From Pseudomonas viridiflava (GTDB taxonomy: Bacteria > Pseudomonadota > Gammaproteobacteria > Pseudomonadales > Pseudomonadaceae): a DNA stretch of 64,000 nt. The stretch spans positions 248,001-312,000 of the forward strand of contig NZ_UWFA01000259.1 in NCBI RefSeq assembly GCF_900601905.1, read 5' to 3'. Positions 11,291 to 20,579 of the stretch are shown here, one piece after another. Made by a program: the position numbers and the translations under genes. The stretch's first letter is position 1, and every line of letters starts with the position of its first letter. Below the pieces are notes generated by a model, which was not told the DNA's origin, ran no database searches, and saw only the letters and a program-made list of their open reading frames with translations.

Positions 11291-11761
11291 ATGACCCCCG
11301 CACTGGATCTGTTGAAAAAAGTTCGCGCCGAACATCATGTTCACAGCTACGAGCATGACCCCAAGGCTGCTTCTTATGGGCTGGAAGCGGCAGAAAAGCT
11401 TGGGCTGGAACCTGCGCAAGTGTTCAAGACGTTGCTGGCCAGTACTGAAAAAGGTGAATTGCTGGTGGCGGTGGTGCCGGTGGTCGGTACCCTGGATCTC
11501 AAAGCCCTGGCCAATGCTGCCAAGGTGAAGAAGGTCGAGATGGCGGATCCGGCAGCAGCGCAGCGCTCGACAGGCTACCTGTTGGGCGGCATCAGCCCGC
11601 TGGGCCAGAAGAAGCGCTTGCGCACATTTATCGACAGCAGTGCCGAGTCATTCGCAACCATTTACGTCAGTGCCGGGCGGCGAGGGCTGGAGGTGGAGCT
11701 GGCGCCAGCAGTACTGGCCGAACAGACCAACGCTCTGTTTGCGCCGGTTGGGCGCGGGTAA
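11291..11761 (+). CDS. ybaK: Cys-tRNA(Pro) deacylase
   Basis: YbaK/EbsC-family editing enzyme that hydrolyses cysteine wrongly attached to tRNA-Pro. From the ATG at 11291 the protein has 156 residues and starts MTPALDLLKKV, matching YbaK. An in-frame ATG at 11279 would add MERC, but GGAG lies 6 bases before 11291. The family segments SYEHDPKA, EPAQVFKTLLA with the conserved lysine, and YLLGGISPLGQKKRL are present. It is a single gene between divergent glpF and a REPIN. Confidence 0.93.
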   Translation: MTPALDLLKKVRAEHHVHSYEHDPKAASYGLEAAEKLGLEPAQVFKTLLASTEKGELLVAVVPVVGTLDLKALANAAKVKKVEMADPAAAQRSTGYLLGGISPLGQKKRLRTFIDSSAESFATIYVSAGRRGLEVELAPAVLAEQTNALFAPVGRG

Positions 11762-11785
11762 AGCCTACGCTCCGCAGAGTCAAAT

Positions 11786-11875
11786 CTGTAGGAGCGAGGC
11801 TTGCCCGCGAATCAGGCGCTGCGATGAGTCAGGCTGGCCGGGTCATCGTTGTTGGCGAGCAAGCTCTGCTCCAAA
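11786..11875. repeat. REPIN, degenerate right arm (GTAGGAGCGAGGCTTGCCCGCG family)
   Basis: The left arm is CTGTAGGAGCGAGGCTTGCC followed by CGCGAATCAGGCGCTG. The right arm, GGCGAGCAAGCTCTGCTCC, is diverged. It lies between the convergent ends of ybaK and the ABC ATPase gene. Confidence 0.7.
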
Positions 11876-11922
11876 GGGATATGCGGTGTTGCAGGATTGG
11901 CGCGTCATCGCGCTGAAAGTGC

Positions 11923-12996
11923 TCACCCCGCCTTGTGCAGCGCCACACTGCCCGCCACGGGAAACAGCACCAGGTGCTCCGCCGCGACCCGAATCCCGAC
12001 CTGTTCACCGGCTTGATAATCCGCATGGCTGGGGAAGATCGCTTCCAGCTGGGTGCCAGTAGGCAGTTGCAGGCGGTACAGGGTTGATGCGCCCTGGAAG
12101 GTTCGGCTGGTGACTTGGGCGGTCAGCTCGCTGTCCGGCGCATAGATGATGTCGTCGGGGCGCAGCAAAACCTCGACGGCGGTGCCCTTGCTACCCGGAT
12201 AGGCGCGATTGCCACGCAGCACGCCCAACTCGGTCTGCACCGACTGGGGGTCGACCATCAGGCCGCGGATAAAATAACCCTGGCCGATAAAGCTGGCGAC
12301 GAAAGGTGTCAGCGGTTCGTGATAAAGGTTGTAGGGCGTATCCCATTGTTCAAGGCGTCCCTCCTTGAATACACCCACGTGATCGCTGACCGCGAACGCT
12401 TCCTCCTGATCATGAGTCACCAGAATCGCGCTGGTTCCTCGGGCCTTGAGGATGTCGCGCACCTCATGGCTGAGGCGTCGGCGCAGTTCGCCGTCCAGAT
12501 TGGAAAACGGCTCATCGAGCAGCAGCAGCTGCGGCTCCGGCGCCAGGGCGCGGGCCAGTGCGACCCGCTGTTGCTGGCCACCTGACAATTGGTGGGGGTA
12601 ACGCTTGCCCAGCGCATCCAGATTGACCAGCGCCAGCAATTCGTCGGTCACCTGCTTGAGGCGCGGATGTTTGCGAATGCCGAAGCCGATGTTCTCGGCC
12701 ACGCTCAGGTGCGGGAACAGGGCGTAATCCTGAAAGACCATGCCAATCCGGCGCTTTTCAGGGGGCAGCGTGAAGCCTGGTCTGGAAATGACTTCCCCTG
12801 CGAGGCTGATCTCCCCGGCGTGAACCGGTTCGAACCCGGCGATGGCCCGCAGCGTGGTGGTTTTGCCACAGCCGGATGAACCCAGCAGGCAACCGATATC
12901 GCCTGCATTGAGGTGCAGATTCAGATCCTGAACCACCCGTTGATCCTGATAACCACACGCCAGATTGCGCAGGTTCAGCAGCAATGGCTGACTCAT
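11923..12996 (-). CDS. ABC transporter ATP-binding protein, iron/spermidine/putrescine type (orphan)
   Basis: ATPase of the FbpC/PotA type, 357 residues from the ATG at 12996, which overlaps the argF stop (ATGA). The nucleotide-binding domain shows Walker [10 protein letters not shown] (39-47), the Q-loop [11 protein letters not shown], the signature [15 protein letters not shown], Walker [17 protein letters not shown] and the H-loop VTHDQEEA. The C-terminal 130 residues form a TOBE-type regulatory domain. No permease or binding-protein gene lies nearby, so its partners must be elsewhere and its substrate is unknown. Coupling to argF is the only clue, possibly to an ornithine or polyamine link, but that is inference. 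Confidence 0.85.
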   Translation of the reverse strand: MSQPLLLNLRNLACGYQDQRVVQDLNLHLNAGDIGCLLGSSGCGKTTTLRAIAGFEPVHAGEISLAGEVISRPGFTLPPEKRRIGMVFQDYALFPHLSVAENIGFGIRKHPRLKQVTDELLALVNLDALGKRYPHQLSGGQQQRVALARALAPEPQLLLLDEPFSNLDGELRRRLSHEVRDILKARGTSAILVTHDQEEAFAVSDHVGVFKEGRLEQWDTPYNLYHEPLTPFVASFIGQGYFIRGLMVDPQSVQTELGVLRGNRAYPGSKGTAVEVLLRPDDIIYAPDSELTAQVTSRTFQGASTLYRLQLPTGTQLEAIFPSHADYQAGEQVGIRVAAEHLVLFPVAGSVALHKAG

Positions 12997-13913
12997 GCAG
13001 GCTGGCAGGAGGGCGCGATCAGAAACTCCAGCAGGGCCTTCTGAGCGTGCAGACGGTTTTCTGCCTGATCCCAAGCCACCGAACGGGCGTCATCGAGCAG
13101 GTCCATGCTGATTTCTTCACCACGGTGAGCTGGCAGACAGTGCATGAACAGCACGTCGGGAGCAGCCAGGTCCAGCAGCTCGCGGGTGACCTGGAACGGC
13201 CTGAACAAGGCAACGCGCCGGGCGGTTTCTTCTTCCTGGCCCATTGAGGTCCAGACGTCGGTGCTGACCAGATGCGCGCCAGCGACGGCTTCGCGTGGGT
13301 CACGCAACACCGTGACTCGATCACCGGCCAGCGCCAGGAATTCAGGGTTCGGCTCGTAACCTGCCGGGCATGCGACGCGCAGCTGGAAGTCGAATTGAAT
13401 CGCCGCTTCTATATAGCTGTTGCACATGTTGTTGCCGTCGCCGATCCACGCCACGGTCTTGCCCTGGATCGAGCCACGGTGCTCAAGAAACGTCTGCATG
13501 TCGGCCAGCAGTTGGCAGGGGTGCAGGTCATCGGACAAACCGTTGATGACCGGTACGCGAGAATTGGCGGCAAATTCGAGCAGATTGCTGTGGGCGAACG
13601 TGCGGATCATGACCCCGTCAAGCATGCTCGACAGCACCCGGGCAGCATCGCCAATCGGTTCGCCACGGCCCAGTTGAGTGTCGCGAGGCGACAAAAAGAT
13701 CGCCTGGCCGCCCAGCTGGATCATGCCGGCTTCGAACGAAACACGGGTACGTGTCGAAGATTTTTCGAACACCATGCCCAGCACCCGGCTTTTCAGCGGC
13801 TCGAAAAGTACACCACGATTACGCAGGTCTTTGAGCTCTACGCCGCGACGAATCAAGCGCAGGAGCTCTTCTGGCTTGTAATCCATCATCGAGAGAAAGT
13901 GCCTGGGGTTCAT
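12993..13913 (-). CDS. argF: Ornithine carbamoyltransferase (anabolic)
   Basis: Joins carbamoyl phosphate and ornithine to make citrulline in arginine synthesis; argG, 8 kb to the right, encodes the next step. It has 306 residues. The carbamoyl-phosphate loop [10 protein letters not shown] is at 52-61, the HPCQ motif is in [13 protein letters not shown], and the ornithine/HCLP motif is in [11 protein letters not shown]. The length fits the anabolic ArgF type. An ArgR-like site is a candidate in the 453-base leader. The 3' end is translationally coupled to an ABC ATPase. Confidence 0.96.
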   Translation of the reverse strand: MNPRHFLSMMDYKPEELLRLIRRGVELKDLRNRGVLFEPLKSRVLGMVFEKSSTRTRVSFEAGMIQLGGQAIFLSPRDTQLGRGEPIGDAARVLSSMLDGVMIRTFAHSNLLEFAANSRVPVINGLSDDLHPCQLLADMQTFLEHRGSIQGKTVAWIGDGNNMCNSYIEAAIQFDFQLRVACPAGYEPNPEFLALAGDRVTVLRDPREAVAGAHLVSTDVWTSMGQEEETARRVALFRPFQVTRELLDLAAPDVLFMHCLPAHRGEEISMDLLDDARSVAWDQAENRLHAQKALLEFLIAPSCQPA

Positions 13914-14039
13914 TATTAACTACCTTTTTTGCAACAGACCGCAGGTACTCAAAGCCGGGTTTTATCGGGAAAACGGGCGAGACCTGCGGCGGAAGCCGCT
14001 CGGGGCGACGAATAGGGAAGGCGCGATGGTATAAAAAAA

Positions 14040-14060
14040 TGTCGCGTCTTACCAATAGCA
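14040..14060. promoter_or_regulatory. Candidate ArgR half-site upstream of argF
   Basis: TGTCGCGTCTTACCAATAGC fits the pseudomonad ArgR pattern TGTCGC-N8-AA. It lies about 130 bases before argF. ArgR normally needs two such half-sites in direct repeat; I see no equally good second copy (CACGGCGTGCTTTTTT follows). The rest of 13914-14366 shows no gene. Confidence 0.3.
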
Positions 14061-14366
14061 TGCTCACGGCGTGCTTTTTTCAGCAGCAACGTGACGCGTT
14101 TTATGTTCGGAAAAAGCCGTAATTGCCCGCGACGTGGATGCGCACAGTAGAGGCAATCAGCCAGCCCTGAAATTGTCGCGGGGAGCATTTGTACACCGAG
14201 CGCGCGGGACATTGCAATTAGTGCCGATTTTGCAACAGTCGGCAGCGTACAGGGCCGCTTATGAGATGTGCTTCACGAGACTGAGAATTGTCCCGTTTCA
14301 TAAATGTGCAGGGTGAGTTATAACTGCCCAGCGTGCGATGATGCGGCTATCAAGGGGGCTATCGGA

Positions 14367-14657
14367 ATGGAATCAAAGGAAAAACAGCTGACGGAATTGC
14401 TCGGGCTCACGGCTCGAACACTGACGCACCTTACCGCTTCGATGACCTCGATGTCGTTTGAGCTGCTGCGCAGTCAAGACGAAGTCACCCGCGCAGCCGG
14501 TCGGCACATGATCGATCGCATGGCAACCATCAGCTCAGGCCTTGATGACCACTGGCGTCTGATCGGCGAACTGACTGGTGTGCACGTCGCGCAGGAGCAG
14601 ATCGAGACGGTCCACGAGATTCAGCTGCAGCGCAAAGTCACCCCGATCGGCGGCTGA
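14367..14657 (+). CDS. Conserved hypothetical protein, small alpha-helical
   Basis: 96 residues from the ATG at 14367, preceded by GGGGG and GGA. I do not recognise a named family. The sequence (ESKEKQLTELLGLTARTL, then SFELLRSQDEVTRAAGRHM, ending with IQLQRKVTPIGG) is predicted largely helical, without signal peptide, membrane segment or cysteines. An upstream in-frame ATG at 14304 would add a cysteine-containing leader that looks non-coding. It stands alone between argF (divergent) and a degenerate REPIN. Confidence 0.65.
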   Translation: MESKEKQLTELLGLTARTLTHLTASMTSMSFELLRSQDEVTRAAGRHMIDRMATISSGLDDHWRLIGELTGVHVAQEQIETVHEIQLQRKVTPIGG

Positions 14658-14717
14658 GTTGTGCGACGCACCGCCTCTTGATGGTTGATCCGCCCGATTA
14701 CCTTTGTCGCGCGGCCA

Positions 14718-14813
14718 TGCAGGCGCGCGCTTGGCCGCGATGGCGTCACGTCAGCCGATGACTATTTCGTTCGCCTGGAAACTACCGCATCGCGGGCAAG
14801 CACGTTCCTGTGG
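14718..14813. repeat. REPIN, degenerate (GTAGGAGCGCGCTTGCCCGC family)
   Basis: The left arm CAGGCGCGCGCTTGGCCGCG, followed by ATGGCGTC, and the right arm CCGCATCGCGGGCAAGCACG, followed by TTCCTGTGG, face each other with several substitutions each. It occupies most of the 294-base gap before the molybdopterin oxidoreductase gene; no other feature is seen there. Confidence 0.6.
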
Positions 14814-14951
14814 ATGATTGACTCACCCATCGGCCAGCCTGATGCAGCCCGATTCATGAGACGAACGTCTCTGGCGCAGTTCAAAGCCACCCTCCATAGT
14901 TTGCGGGCGTGACCGGTCCAGGTCGCAACCCACAACAATATGAGGCTGGCC

Positions 14952-17060
14952 ATGACCAAGACCCTCCACCACCGTGCCTGCCACCTCTGCGAAGCCATCT
15001 GCGGGCTGAGCATCGAGACCACCGCCGACGCCGCAAACCAGCTGACGATCACTTCAATCAAGGGCGATCCGCTCGATACCTTCAGTCGCGGGCACATCTG
15101 TCCCAAAGCCGTCGCCCTGCAGGACATCCAGAACGACCCGGACCGCCTTCGCCAGCCCATGCGCCGCATTGGCGACCAATGGCAGCCTGTCGAGTGGCAG
15201 GAGGCGTTTGATCTGGTCGCCGAGCGCTTGCTGGACATTCAGCAGCGCCACGGACAAAACGCGGTAGCGGTGTATCAAGGCAACCCCAGCGTGCACAACT
15301 ATGGGCTGATGACCCACAGCAATTACTTCCTCGGCCTGCTGAAAACCCGCAACCGTTATTCAGCGACCTCGGTAGATCAGTTGCCGCATCACCTGAGCAG
15401 TTATCTGATGTACGGCCACGGCTTTTTGCTGCCCATCGCCGATATCGACCACACTGACTTCATGCTGATTCTGGGTGGCAATCCGCTGGCTTCAAACGGC
15501 AGCATCATGACTGTGCCCGATGTGGAGAAGCGCTTGAAGGCGATTCAGGCACGGGGCGGCAAAGTGGTGGTGGTTGACCCACGACGCAGCGAAACCGCTG
15601 CAATAGCCGATCAACATCTGTTTGTGCGACCGGGTGGCGATGCAGCCCTGCTGTTCGGCCTGCTCAATACACTGTTTGAGGAGGGACTTACCCGTGACAG
15701 CCACTTGCCAGTCGATGGCCTGGACCAGGTGCGCGCCGCCATTGGCGAGTTCAACGCCGAAGCGATGAGCCCTCGATGCGGCATACCCGCCGAACAGATC
15801 CGCCAGCTGGCGCGGGATTTCGCGGCTGCCGACAAGGCGGTGTGTTATGGCCGCATGGGCATCTCGACGCAGCAATTCGGCACGCTCTGCCACTGGCTGG
15901 TGCAACTGATCAATCTGGTGACGGGCAATCTGGATCGTGTCGGCGGAGCGCTCTGTACCGAGCCGGCGGTGGATCTGGTGGCGTCCACGGCAGGTGGTCA
16001 TTTCAACCAATGGCAAAGCCGCGTCTCGGGTTTGCCTGAGTACGCTGGCGAGTTGCCGGTTGCCGCCCTGGCCGAAGAAATGCTCAGCGCCGGGGAAGGG
16101 CAGATCAGGGCGCTGGTCACGGTGGCGGGCAACCCGGTGTTGTCCACGCCCAACGGCCGGCAGTTGGACAAGGGCCTTGAAGGTCTGGAGTTCATGCTCA
16201 GCATCGACCTGTATATCAACGAGACTACTCGCCATGCCGACCTGATTCTGCCGTCGACCTCTGCGCTGGAGAATGACCACTACGACACCACGTTCAATAT
16301 GTTCGCGGTGCGCAACGTCAGCCGTTTCAATCAGGCCGTTCTGGAAAAGCCGCAAGGGGCGCTGCATGACTGGGAGATTTTTGTCGGGCTGGCGCAGGCC
16401 TTTGCCAGCAGGGCCGGACGCGAATTGAAGCCGACCATGCCGCCTGCACAAATGATTGATCGTGGCCTGCGGGCTGGCGTGTATGGCGACAGCTCCGAGC
16501 ATCGGCTGTCACTGGCGACCCTGGCGCAGCACCCTCATGGCGTGGATCTGGGTGCGTTGAAGCCAAACCTGGCGCCTCGTCTGAAAACCGCCAACGGGCG
16601 CATACAGGCTGCGCCGCCGATCATCATGGCCGATCTGCCCAGGTTTGCCGCCATGGCCGCACCAGGTGTCGGCGAACTGCTGCTGATTGGTCGTCGCCAC
16701 GTGCGCAGCAATAATTCATGGATGCACAATTATCATCGCCTGGTGAAGGGCAAGCCGCGTCATCAGTTGCTGATGCATCCGGATGATCTGGCCAGCCGCA
16801 ACCTCAGCGATGGTCAGCAGGTGCGCGTCAGTTCGCGGGTCGGCGAGATCGAGGTGCAGGTGCTGGCGAGCCTGGACATGATGCCGGGCGTGGTCAGCCT
16901 GCCCCATGGCTGGGGTCATGGCCGACCGGGCGTGCAGATGGAGATCGCCCGCAACCAGCCGGGTGCCAGCGCAAACGACCTGACTGACGAGCGCGAACTT
17001 GATAGCCTTTCCGGCAATGCGGTTCTCAATGGGGTCAGCGTGCAAGTCGCAGCGGCATGA
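14952..17060 (+). CDS. Molybdopterin-dependent oxidoreductase, stand-alone, formate-dehydrogenase-like
   Basis: Member of the Mo/W-bisMGD enzyme family, 702 residues from the ATG at 14952 (GAGG six bases upstream). An N-terminal [4Fe-4S] site is clear: C10, C13, C17 and C50 (CHLCEAIC, RGHICPKA). The central domains carry the segments VYQGNPSVHNYG, LILGGNPLASNGS and VDPRRSETAAIADQHLFVRPGGDAALLFG. The C-terminal MGD-binding beta-barrel (LLLIGRRHVRSNNSWMHNYHRLVKG) is complete. No twin-arginine signal, extra ferredoxin domains, membrane subunit or chaperone gene is seen, so it should be cytosolic with an unknown electron partner. The substrate cannot be told from sequence. Confidence 0.87.
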   Translation: MTKTLHHRACHLCEAICGLSIETTADAANQLTITSIKGDPLDTFSRGHICPKAVALQDIQNDPDRLRQPMRRIGDQWQPVEWQEAFDLVAERLLDIQQRHGQNAVAVYQGNPSVHNYGLMTHSNYFLGLLKTRNRYSATSVDQLPHHLSSYLMYGHGFLLPIADIDHTDFMLILGGNPLASNGSIMTVPDVEKRLKAIQARGGKVVVVDPRRSETAAIADQHLFVRPGGDAALLFGLLNTLFEEGLTRDSHLPVDGLDQVRAAIGEFNAEAMSPRCGIPAEQIRQLARDFAAADKAVCYGRMGISTQQFGTLCHWLVQLINLVTGNLDRVGGALCTEPAVDLVASTAGGHFNQWQSRVSGLPEYAGELPVAALAEEMLSAGEGQIRALVTVAGNPVLSTPNGRQLDKGLEGLEFMLSIDLYINETTRHADLILPSTSALENDHYDTTFNMFAVRNVSRFNQAVLEKPQGALHDWEIFVGLAQAFASRAGRELKPTMPPAQMIDRGLRAGVYGDSSEHRLSLATLAQHPHGVDLGALKPNLAPRLKTANGRIQAAPPIIMADLPRFAAMAAPGVGELLLIGRRHVRSNNSWMHNYHRLVKGKPRHQLLMHPDDLASRNLSDGQQVRVSSRVGEIEVQVLASLDMMPGVVSLPHGWGHGRPGVQMEIARNQPGASANDLTDERELDSLSGNAVLNGVSVQVAAA

Positions 17061-17160
17061 GGTCGGTGCGAAAGGGAAGGCTGAGCGCCATGCTCGGGAT
17101 TCCGTTACAATGCGCCACCGTGTCGACAACTGAGTCGCAAAAGTTAAGCCGAGGTGTTCC

Positions 17161-17502
17161 ATGGATATCATCGAAACGATCAAAGATCAGATCGCGAACA
17201 ATACCGTTCTGCTTTACATGAAGGGCGCTCCGAATGCTCCGCAATGCGGCTTTTCGGCAAAAGCTTCCCAGGCGTTGATGGCATGTGGCGAGAAATTCGC
17301 TTACGTCGACATCCTGCAAAACCCTGAAATCCGCGCCAACCTGCCCAAGTACGCCAACTGGCCGACTTTCCCGCAATTGTGGGTAGCCGGTGAGCTGGTC
17401 GGCGGCAGTGACATCATCACCGAGATGATGGCTGACGGCTCTCTGCAGGCGCTGGTCAAGGACGCAACAGTCAAGGCTGCGGCGGGCAATACCGAAGCCT
17501 GA
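17161..17502 (+). CDS. grxD: Monothiol glutaredoxin, Grx4 family
   Basis: 113-residue glutaredoxin with the monothiol CGFS site (cysteine 29, in APQCGFSAKASQAL) and the glutathione-binding segments WPTFPQLWVAGELVGGSDI. Proteins of this type carry or transfer [2Fe-2S] clusters, often with BolA partners. The start follows GAGGTGTTCC. It shares a bidirectional terminator with bfr, and the pairing with bacterioferritin and its ferredoxin forms an iron-handling group. Confidence 0.96.
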   Translation: MDIIETIKDQIANNTVLLYMKGAPNAPQCGFSAKASQALMACGEKFAYVDILQNPEIRANLPKYANWPTFPQLWVAGELVGGSDIITEMMADGSLQALVKDATVKAAAGNTEA

Positions 17503-17515
17503 TAATCGCCAGGTC

Positions 17516-17553
17516 AAAAAAAGCCCCGCTTTCGTGAGAAAGCGGGGCTTTTT
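17516..17553. terminator. Bidirectional rho-independent terminator, grxD / bfr
   Basis: A GC-rich stem AGCCCCGCTTTC / GAAAGCGGGGCT with a GTGA loop is flanked by an A-run on the left and a T-run on the right, so it works for both convergent genes. Confidence 0.93.
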
Positions 17554-17574
17554 CGTTGCAGACCAATCAGACGA

Positions 17575-18048
17575 TCATTCGTCGCCCATCTGGGATTGCA
17601 GGTAGTTCTCAATACCGATTTTTTCGATCAGGCCCAACTGGGTTTCCAGCCAGTCGATGTGCTCTTCCTCGGACTCCAGGATGTCTTCGAGCATTTCACG
17701 GCTACCGAAGTCACCGGCTACTTCACAGTGCGCGATGGCAGCCTTGAGGTCAGCCAAACCCTTCTGTTCGATTTTCAGGTCGCACTCAAGCATTTCCTTG
17801 GTGTGCTCGCCGATCAGAATCTTGCCCAGCTCCTGCAGGTTAGGCAGGCCTTCGAGGAACAGGATGCGCTTGATGAGCTTGTCAGCGTGCTTCATCTCAT
17901 CGATGGACTCGCGATACTCGTGCGCGCCGAGCTTGCTCAGACCCCAATCTTCGTACATGCGGGCATGCAAAAAGTACTGATTGATCGCGACCAGCTCGTT
18001 TCCGAGGATCCTGTTGAGATGCTGGATGACTGAAATGTCGCCTTTCAT
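17575..18048 (-). CDS. bfr: Bacterioferritin (haem-containing)
   Basis: Iron-storage protein that forms a 24-subunit shell, 157 residues. All ferroxidase ligands stand at canonical positions: E18, E51, H54, E94, E127 and H130. Methionine 52, which ligates the inter-subunit haem, is present ([10 protein letters not shown]). It therefore looks like the haem-binding BfrB type rather than a haem-less ferritin. The start follows AGGACCTC. bfd lies 201 bases upstream and is transcribed in the same direction but ends in its own terminator. Confidence 0.97.
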   Translation of the reverse strand: MKGDISVIQHLNRILGNELVAINQYFLHARMYEDWGLSKLGAHEYRESIDEMKHADKLIKRILFLEGLPNLQELGKILIGEHTKEMLECDLKIEQKGLADLKAAIAHCEVAGDFGSREMLEDILESEEEHIDWLETQLGLIEKIGIENYLQSQMGDE

Positions 18049-18206
18049 TTTTGAGGTCCTGCCAATGGCTTGTGTATATAAAGCGCGAGTTTGAGCTGCA
18101 CTGAAACTTGTGTCAAACCTAAGTTATTGAATAATAAGTGAAAATAAATAGGAATAAGAATGTTTGTGTTCCGCATCTTGGTCCTAAGCGCTTGAATTAC
18201 AGGCAT

Positions 18207-18234
18207 AAAAAAACCGGACACAGGGTCCGGTTCT
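18207..18234 (-). terminator. Rho-independent terminator of bfd
   Basis: AACCGGACC / GGTCCGGTT-type stem (CCGGAC / GTCCGG core) followed on the minus strand by a run of seven T. It separates bfd from bfr. Confidence 0.88.
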
Positions 18235-18249
18235 TGCAATTCGTTTAAA

Positions 18250-18468
18250 TCAGGCAGGTGAATATTCTGCTGGATAAGCCAGCGCAGCCTGGCTGCTCTG
18301 AACCTTGGTGAGGGTATCGCGGACCACTTCCTTGGCCAGGCAGGCGCATTTCCCACATTTTGTTGCGACACCCAGTGTTTCGCGGACGTCTTTGTAACTG
18401 CAGCAACCCTCGAATATTGCATCGCGGATTTGACCGTCAGTGACACCTTGGCAGAGGCATACATACAT
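18250..18468 (-). CDS. bfd: Bacterioferritin-associated ferredoxin
   Basis: 72-residue [2Fe-2S] protein that docks on bacterioferritin and reduces the core to release Fe2+ under iron starvation. The four ligands C4, C6, C38 and C41 (MYVCLCQG, TKCGKCAC) are exactly placed. The true start is the ATG at 18468; the open frame extends upstream but without conserved sequence. A good Fur-type box lies 46 bases upstream, consistent with iron repression. Confidence 0.96.
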   Translation of the reverse strand: MYVCLCQGVTDGQIRDAIFEGCCSYKDVRETLGVATKCGKCACLAKEVVRDTLTKVQSSQAALAYPAEYSPA

Positions 18469-18513
18469 AAGTAAGAACCATCGCTGTAGTTTCGCGTTGG
18501 CGCTGATACTAAT

Positions 18514-18532
18514 GTTAATGAGAATGCTTGTC
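18514..18532 (-). promoter_or_regulatory. Fur box upstream of bfd
   Basis: GTTAATGAGAATGCTTGTC matches 14 of 19 positions of the Fur consensus (GATAATGATAATCATTATC, counted by eye). It lies where a promoter for bfd is expected, which agrees with iron-starvation induction of this gene in other pseudomonads. Confidence 0.65.
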
Positions 18533-18606
18533 AAAACTCATTGAGAAGGTTTCTTGCGTTGGCGATGAGTGGTGGCGGGGGGGCTGGATTTTGTGGTGCA
18601 TATGAC

Positions 18607-18683
18607 GACGCCATCGCTGGCAAGCGCGCTCCTACGGTTGGAATACGATCCTATGTAGGAGCGCGCTTGCCCACGATGGCGTC
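18607..18683. repeat. REPIN, inverted pair (GTAGGAGCGCGCTTGCCCGC family)
   Basis: Left arm GACGCCATCGCTGGCAAGCG and right arm beginning GTAGGAGCGCGCTTGCCCAC, ending GATGGCGTC, pair with few mismatches. It fills the gap between bfd and rnt. Confidence 0.85.
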
Positions 18684-18717
18684 AGTGCAGGCAACGCAGG
18701 ATGTTCAGCCGCGCCAG

Positions 18718-19389
18718 TTAATCCTCGAAATCATCCCAGCCGCCCATCTGCTTCCAGCGGTTCACGATCCCGCAGAACAGCTCGGCAGTTTTCTCGGTGT
18801 CGTAGCGTGCCGAGTGGGCTTCTCGACCGTCGAAGTCGATCCCGGCAGCCTGACAGGCCTTGGCCAGAACGGTCTGGCCGTAAGCGAGCCCGGCCAGGGT
18901 TGCAGTGTCGAAGCTTGAGAACGGATGAAACGGGTTACGTTTCATGTCCAGGCGCGCAACGGCTGCGTTCAGGAAGCCCAGGTCGAAGCTGGCATTGTGA
19001 CCCACCAGCACGGCGCGTTTGCAGCCATTGGCCTTGAGGGCCTTGCGCACGCCACGAAAGATATCGTTGAGTGCGGTTTCTTCACTGACCGCCATGCGCA
19101 GCGGGTGATCGAGCTTGATGCCGGTGAACTCCAGCGCCGCCGCTTCGATGTTGGCGCCTTCAAACGGCTCGACACGGAAGAAGTGGGTGTGCTCCGGAAA
19201 GACAAACCCGTCCGCGTCCATGCCGATGGTGACAGCGGCGATTTCCAGCAAGGCGTCGGTGGCCGAGTTGAAGCCACCGGTTTCTACATCGATGACGACA
19301 GGCAGATAGCCGCGAAAACGGGCCGCCATCGGATGACGCGAACCGCCGCCATGACCTTCCTGTTCGTCGTCGAAATGATCTTCACTCAC
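18718..19389 (-). CDS. rnt: Ribonuclease T
   Basis: 3'-5' exoribonuclease that trims tRNA and stable RNA 3' ends. It has 223 residues of the DEDD family: Exo [22 protein letters not shown], Exo [21 protein letters not shown], Exo [18 protein letters not shown]. It starts at a GTG (19389) whose GTGA overlaps the pyrC stop, so the two are translationally coupled, as is common in Pseudomonas. Confidence 0.96.
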   Translation of the reverse strand: MSEDHFDDEQEGHGGGSRHPMAARFRGYLPVVIDVETGGFNSATDALLEIAAVTIGMDADGFVFPEHTHFFRVEPFEGANIEAAALEFTGIKLDHPLRMAVSEETALNDIFRGVRKALKANGCKRAVLVGHNASFDLGFLNAAVARLDMKRNPFHPFSSFDTATLAGLAYGQTVLAKACQAAGIDFDGREAHSARYDTEKTAELFCGIVNRWKQMGGWDDFED

Positions 19390-20432
19390 GCGTGTTTCTC
19401 CAGCAGGCGCCAGCGCAGTTTTTCACCGGCGCGCAGCGGTATTACGGACAGCTCGCCAAACGGCAGACTGGTGGGCGCGGTCCATTCTTCACGGACCAGC
19501 GTTATGGTGTCCTTTGGCGCGGGCAAGCCGTAGAAAGCAGGGCCGTGGAGGCTGGCGAAACCTTCCAGCTTGTCCAGTGCATTGCGCTGTTCGAACGCCT
19601 CAGCGTACATCTCGATTGCCGCGTAGGCGGTGTAGCAGCCCGCACAGCCACAGGCGTTTTCCTTGGCGTGCTGGGCATGCGGTGCCGAGTCGGTACCGAG
19701 GAAAAATTTGCTGCTGCCACCGGTTGCCGCGTCGAGCAGTGCCGACTGATGGGTATTGCGCTTGAGAATCGGCAGGCAATAGAAGTGCGGCCGAATCCCG
19801 CCAACCAGCATGTGGTTGCGGTTATAAAGCAGGTGGTGCGCAGTGATCGTAGCGCCCACATTGGCCGAAGCCTCATTGACGAACTGCACGGCGTCGCCGG
19901 TGGTGATGTGTTCAAACACCACTTTGAGCGTCGGAAAGCGCTCGACCACACGGGTCAGGTGCTCATCGATAAAGGCCTTCTCGCGGTCGAATACGTCGAT
20001 CTCGCTGCGGGTCACTTCACCGTGAACCAACAACGGCATGCCGACTTCAGCCATCGCTTCCAGGACCGGGAGGATTTTGTCGATGCTGGTCACGCCGGAG
20101 TCGGAGTTGGTGGTCGCGCCTGCCGGATACAGCTTGGCGGCGTGCACGAAACCGGTGGCCTTGGCGGCGCGGATCTCTTCGGGCTGCGTCAGGTCGGTGA
20201 GGTAGAGCACCATCAGCGGCTCGAACAGGCTGCCAGCCGGGCGGGCGGCGAGGATGCGCGATCGATAGGCATCGGCCTCCTGCGCATTGCGTACGGGTGG
20301 CACCAGGTTAGGCATGATGATGGCGCGGCCAAAAGTACGCGCAACGTCAGCAACGGTGTGGGGCAAAACAGCTCCATCGCGGAGGTGTATGTGCCAGTCG
20401 TCGGGACGCAGAAGGGTCAGGCGGTCGGACAT
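19386..20432 (-). CDS. pyrC: Dihydroorotase
   Basis: Zinc enzyme that cyclises carbamoyl aspartate to dihydroorotate in pyrimidine synthesis. It has 348 residues from the ATG at 20432; an upstream ATG at 20453 would add a non-conserved leader. The metal ligands H14 and H16 are in [10 protein letters not shown], the carbamylated-lysine segment is [17 protein letters not shown], and later histidines are in LVHGEV and FEHITT; GTDSAPH holds the catalytic aspartate. This is the short E. coli-type PyrC, which is functional by all visible residues. Confidence 0.97.
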   Translation of the reverse strand: MSDRLTLLRPDDWHIHLRDGAVLPHTVADVARTFGRAIIMPNLVPPVRNAQEADAYRSRILAARPAGSLFEPLMVLYLTDLTQPEEIRAAKATGFVHAAKLYPAGATTNSDSGVTSIDKILPVLEAMAEVGMPLLVHGEVTRSEIDVFDREKAFIDEHLTRVVERFPTLKVVFEHITTGDAVQFVNEASANVGATITAHHLLYNRNHMLVGGIRPHFYCLPILKRNTHQSALLDAATGGSSKFFLGTDSAPHAQHAKENACGCAGCYTAYAAIEMYAEAFEQRNALDKLEGFASLHGPAFYGLPAPKDTITLVREEWTAPTSLPFGELSVIPLRAGEKLRWRLLEKHA

Positions 20433-20579
20433 TGGGGATTCCAGGCGGGTCAAACTCGCTGGGAATGCTACCGGAAAAGACTCTGTCAGGCACTCGCTAT
20501 CAAGTTTTGTAGGAAGTTACCGATAGCTCGTTGTAGGAAGTATTTTTTGGTTATGCCGTATTTTTAAGTGGAGCCTCCC

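Noticed and set aside
14685..14912. 75-residue frame before the molybdopterin oxidoreductase
   Set aside because: It runs through both arms of a degenerate REPIN and has no start signal.
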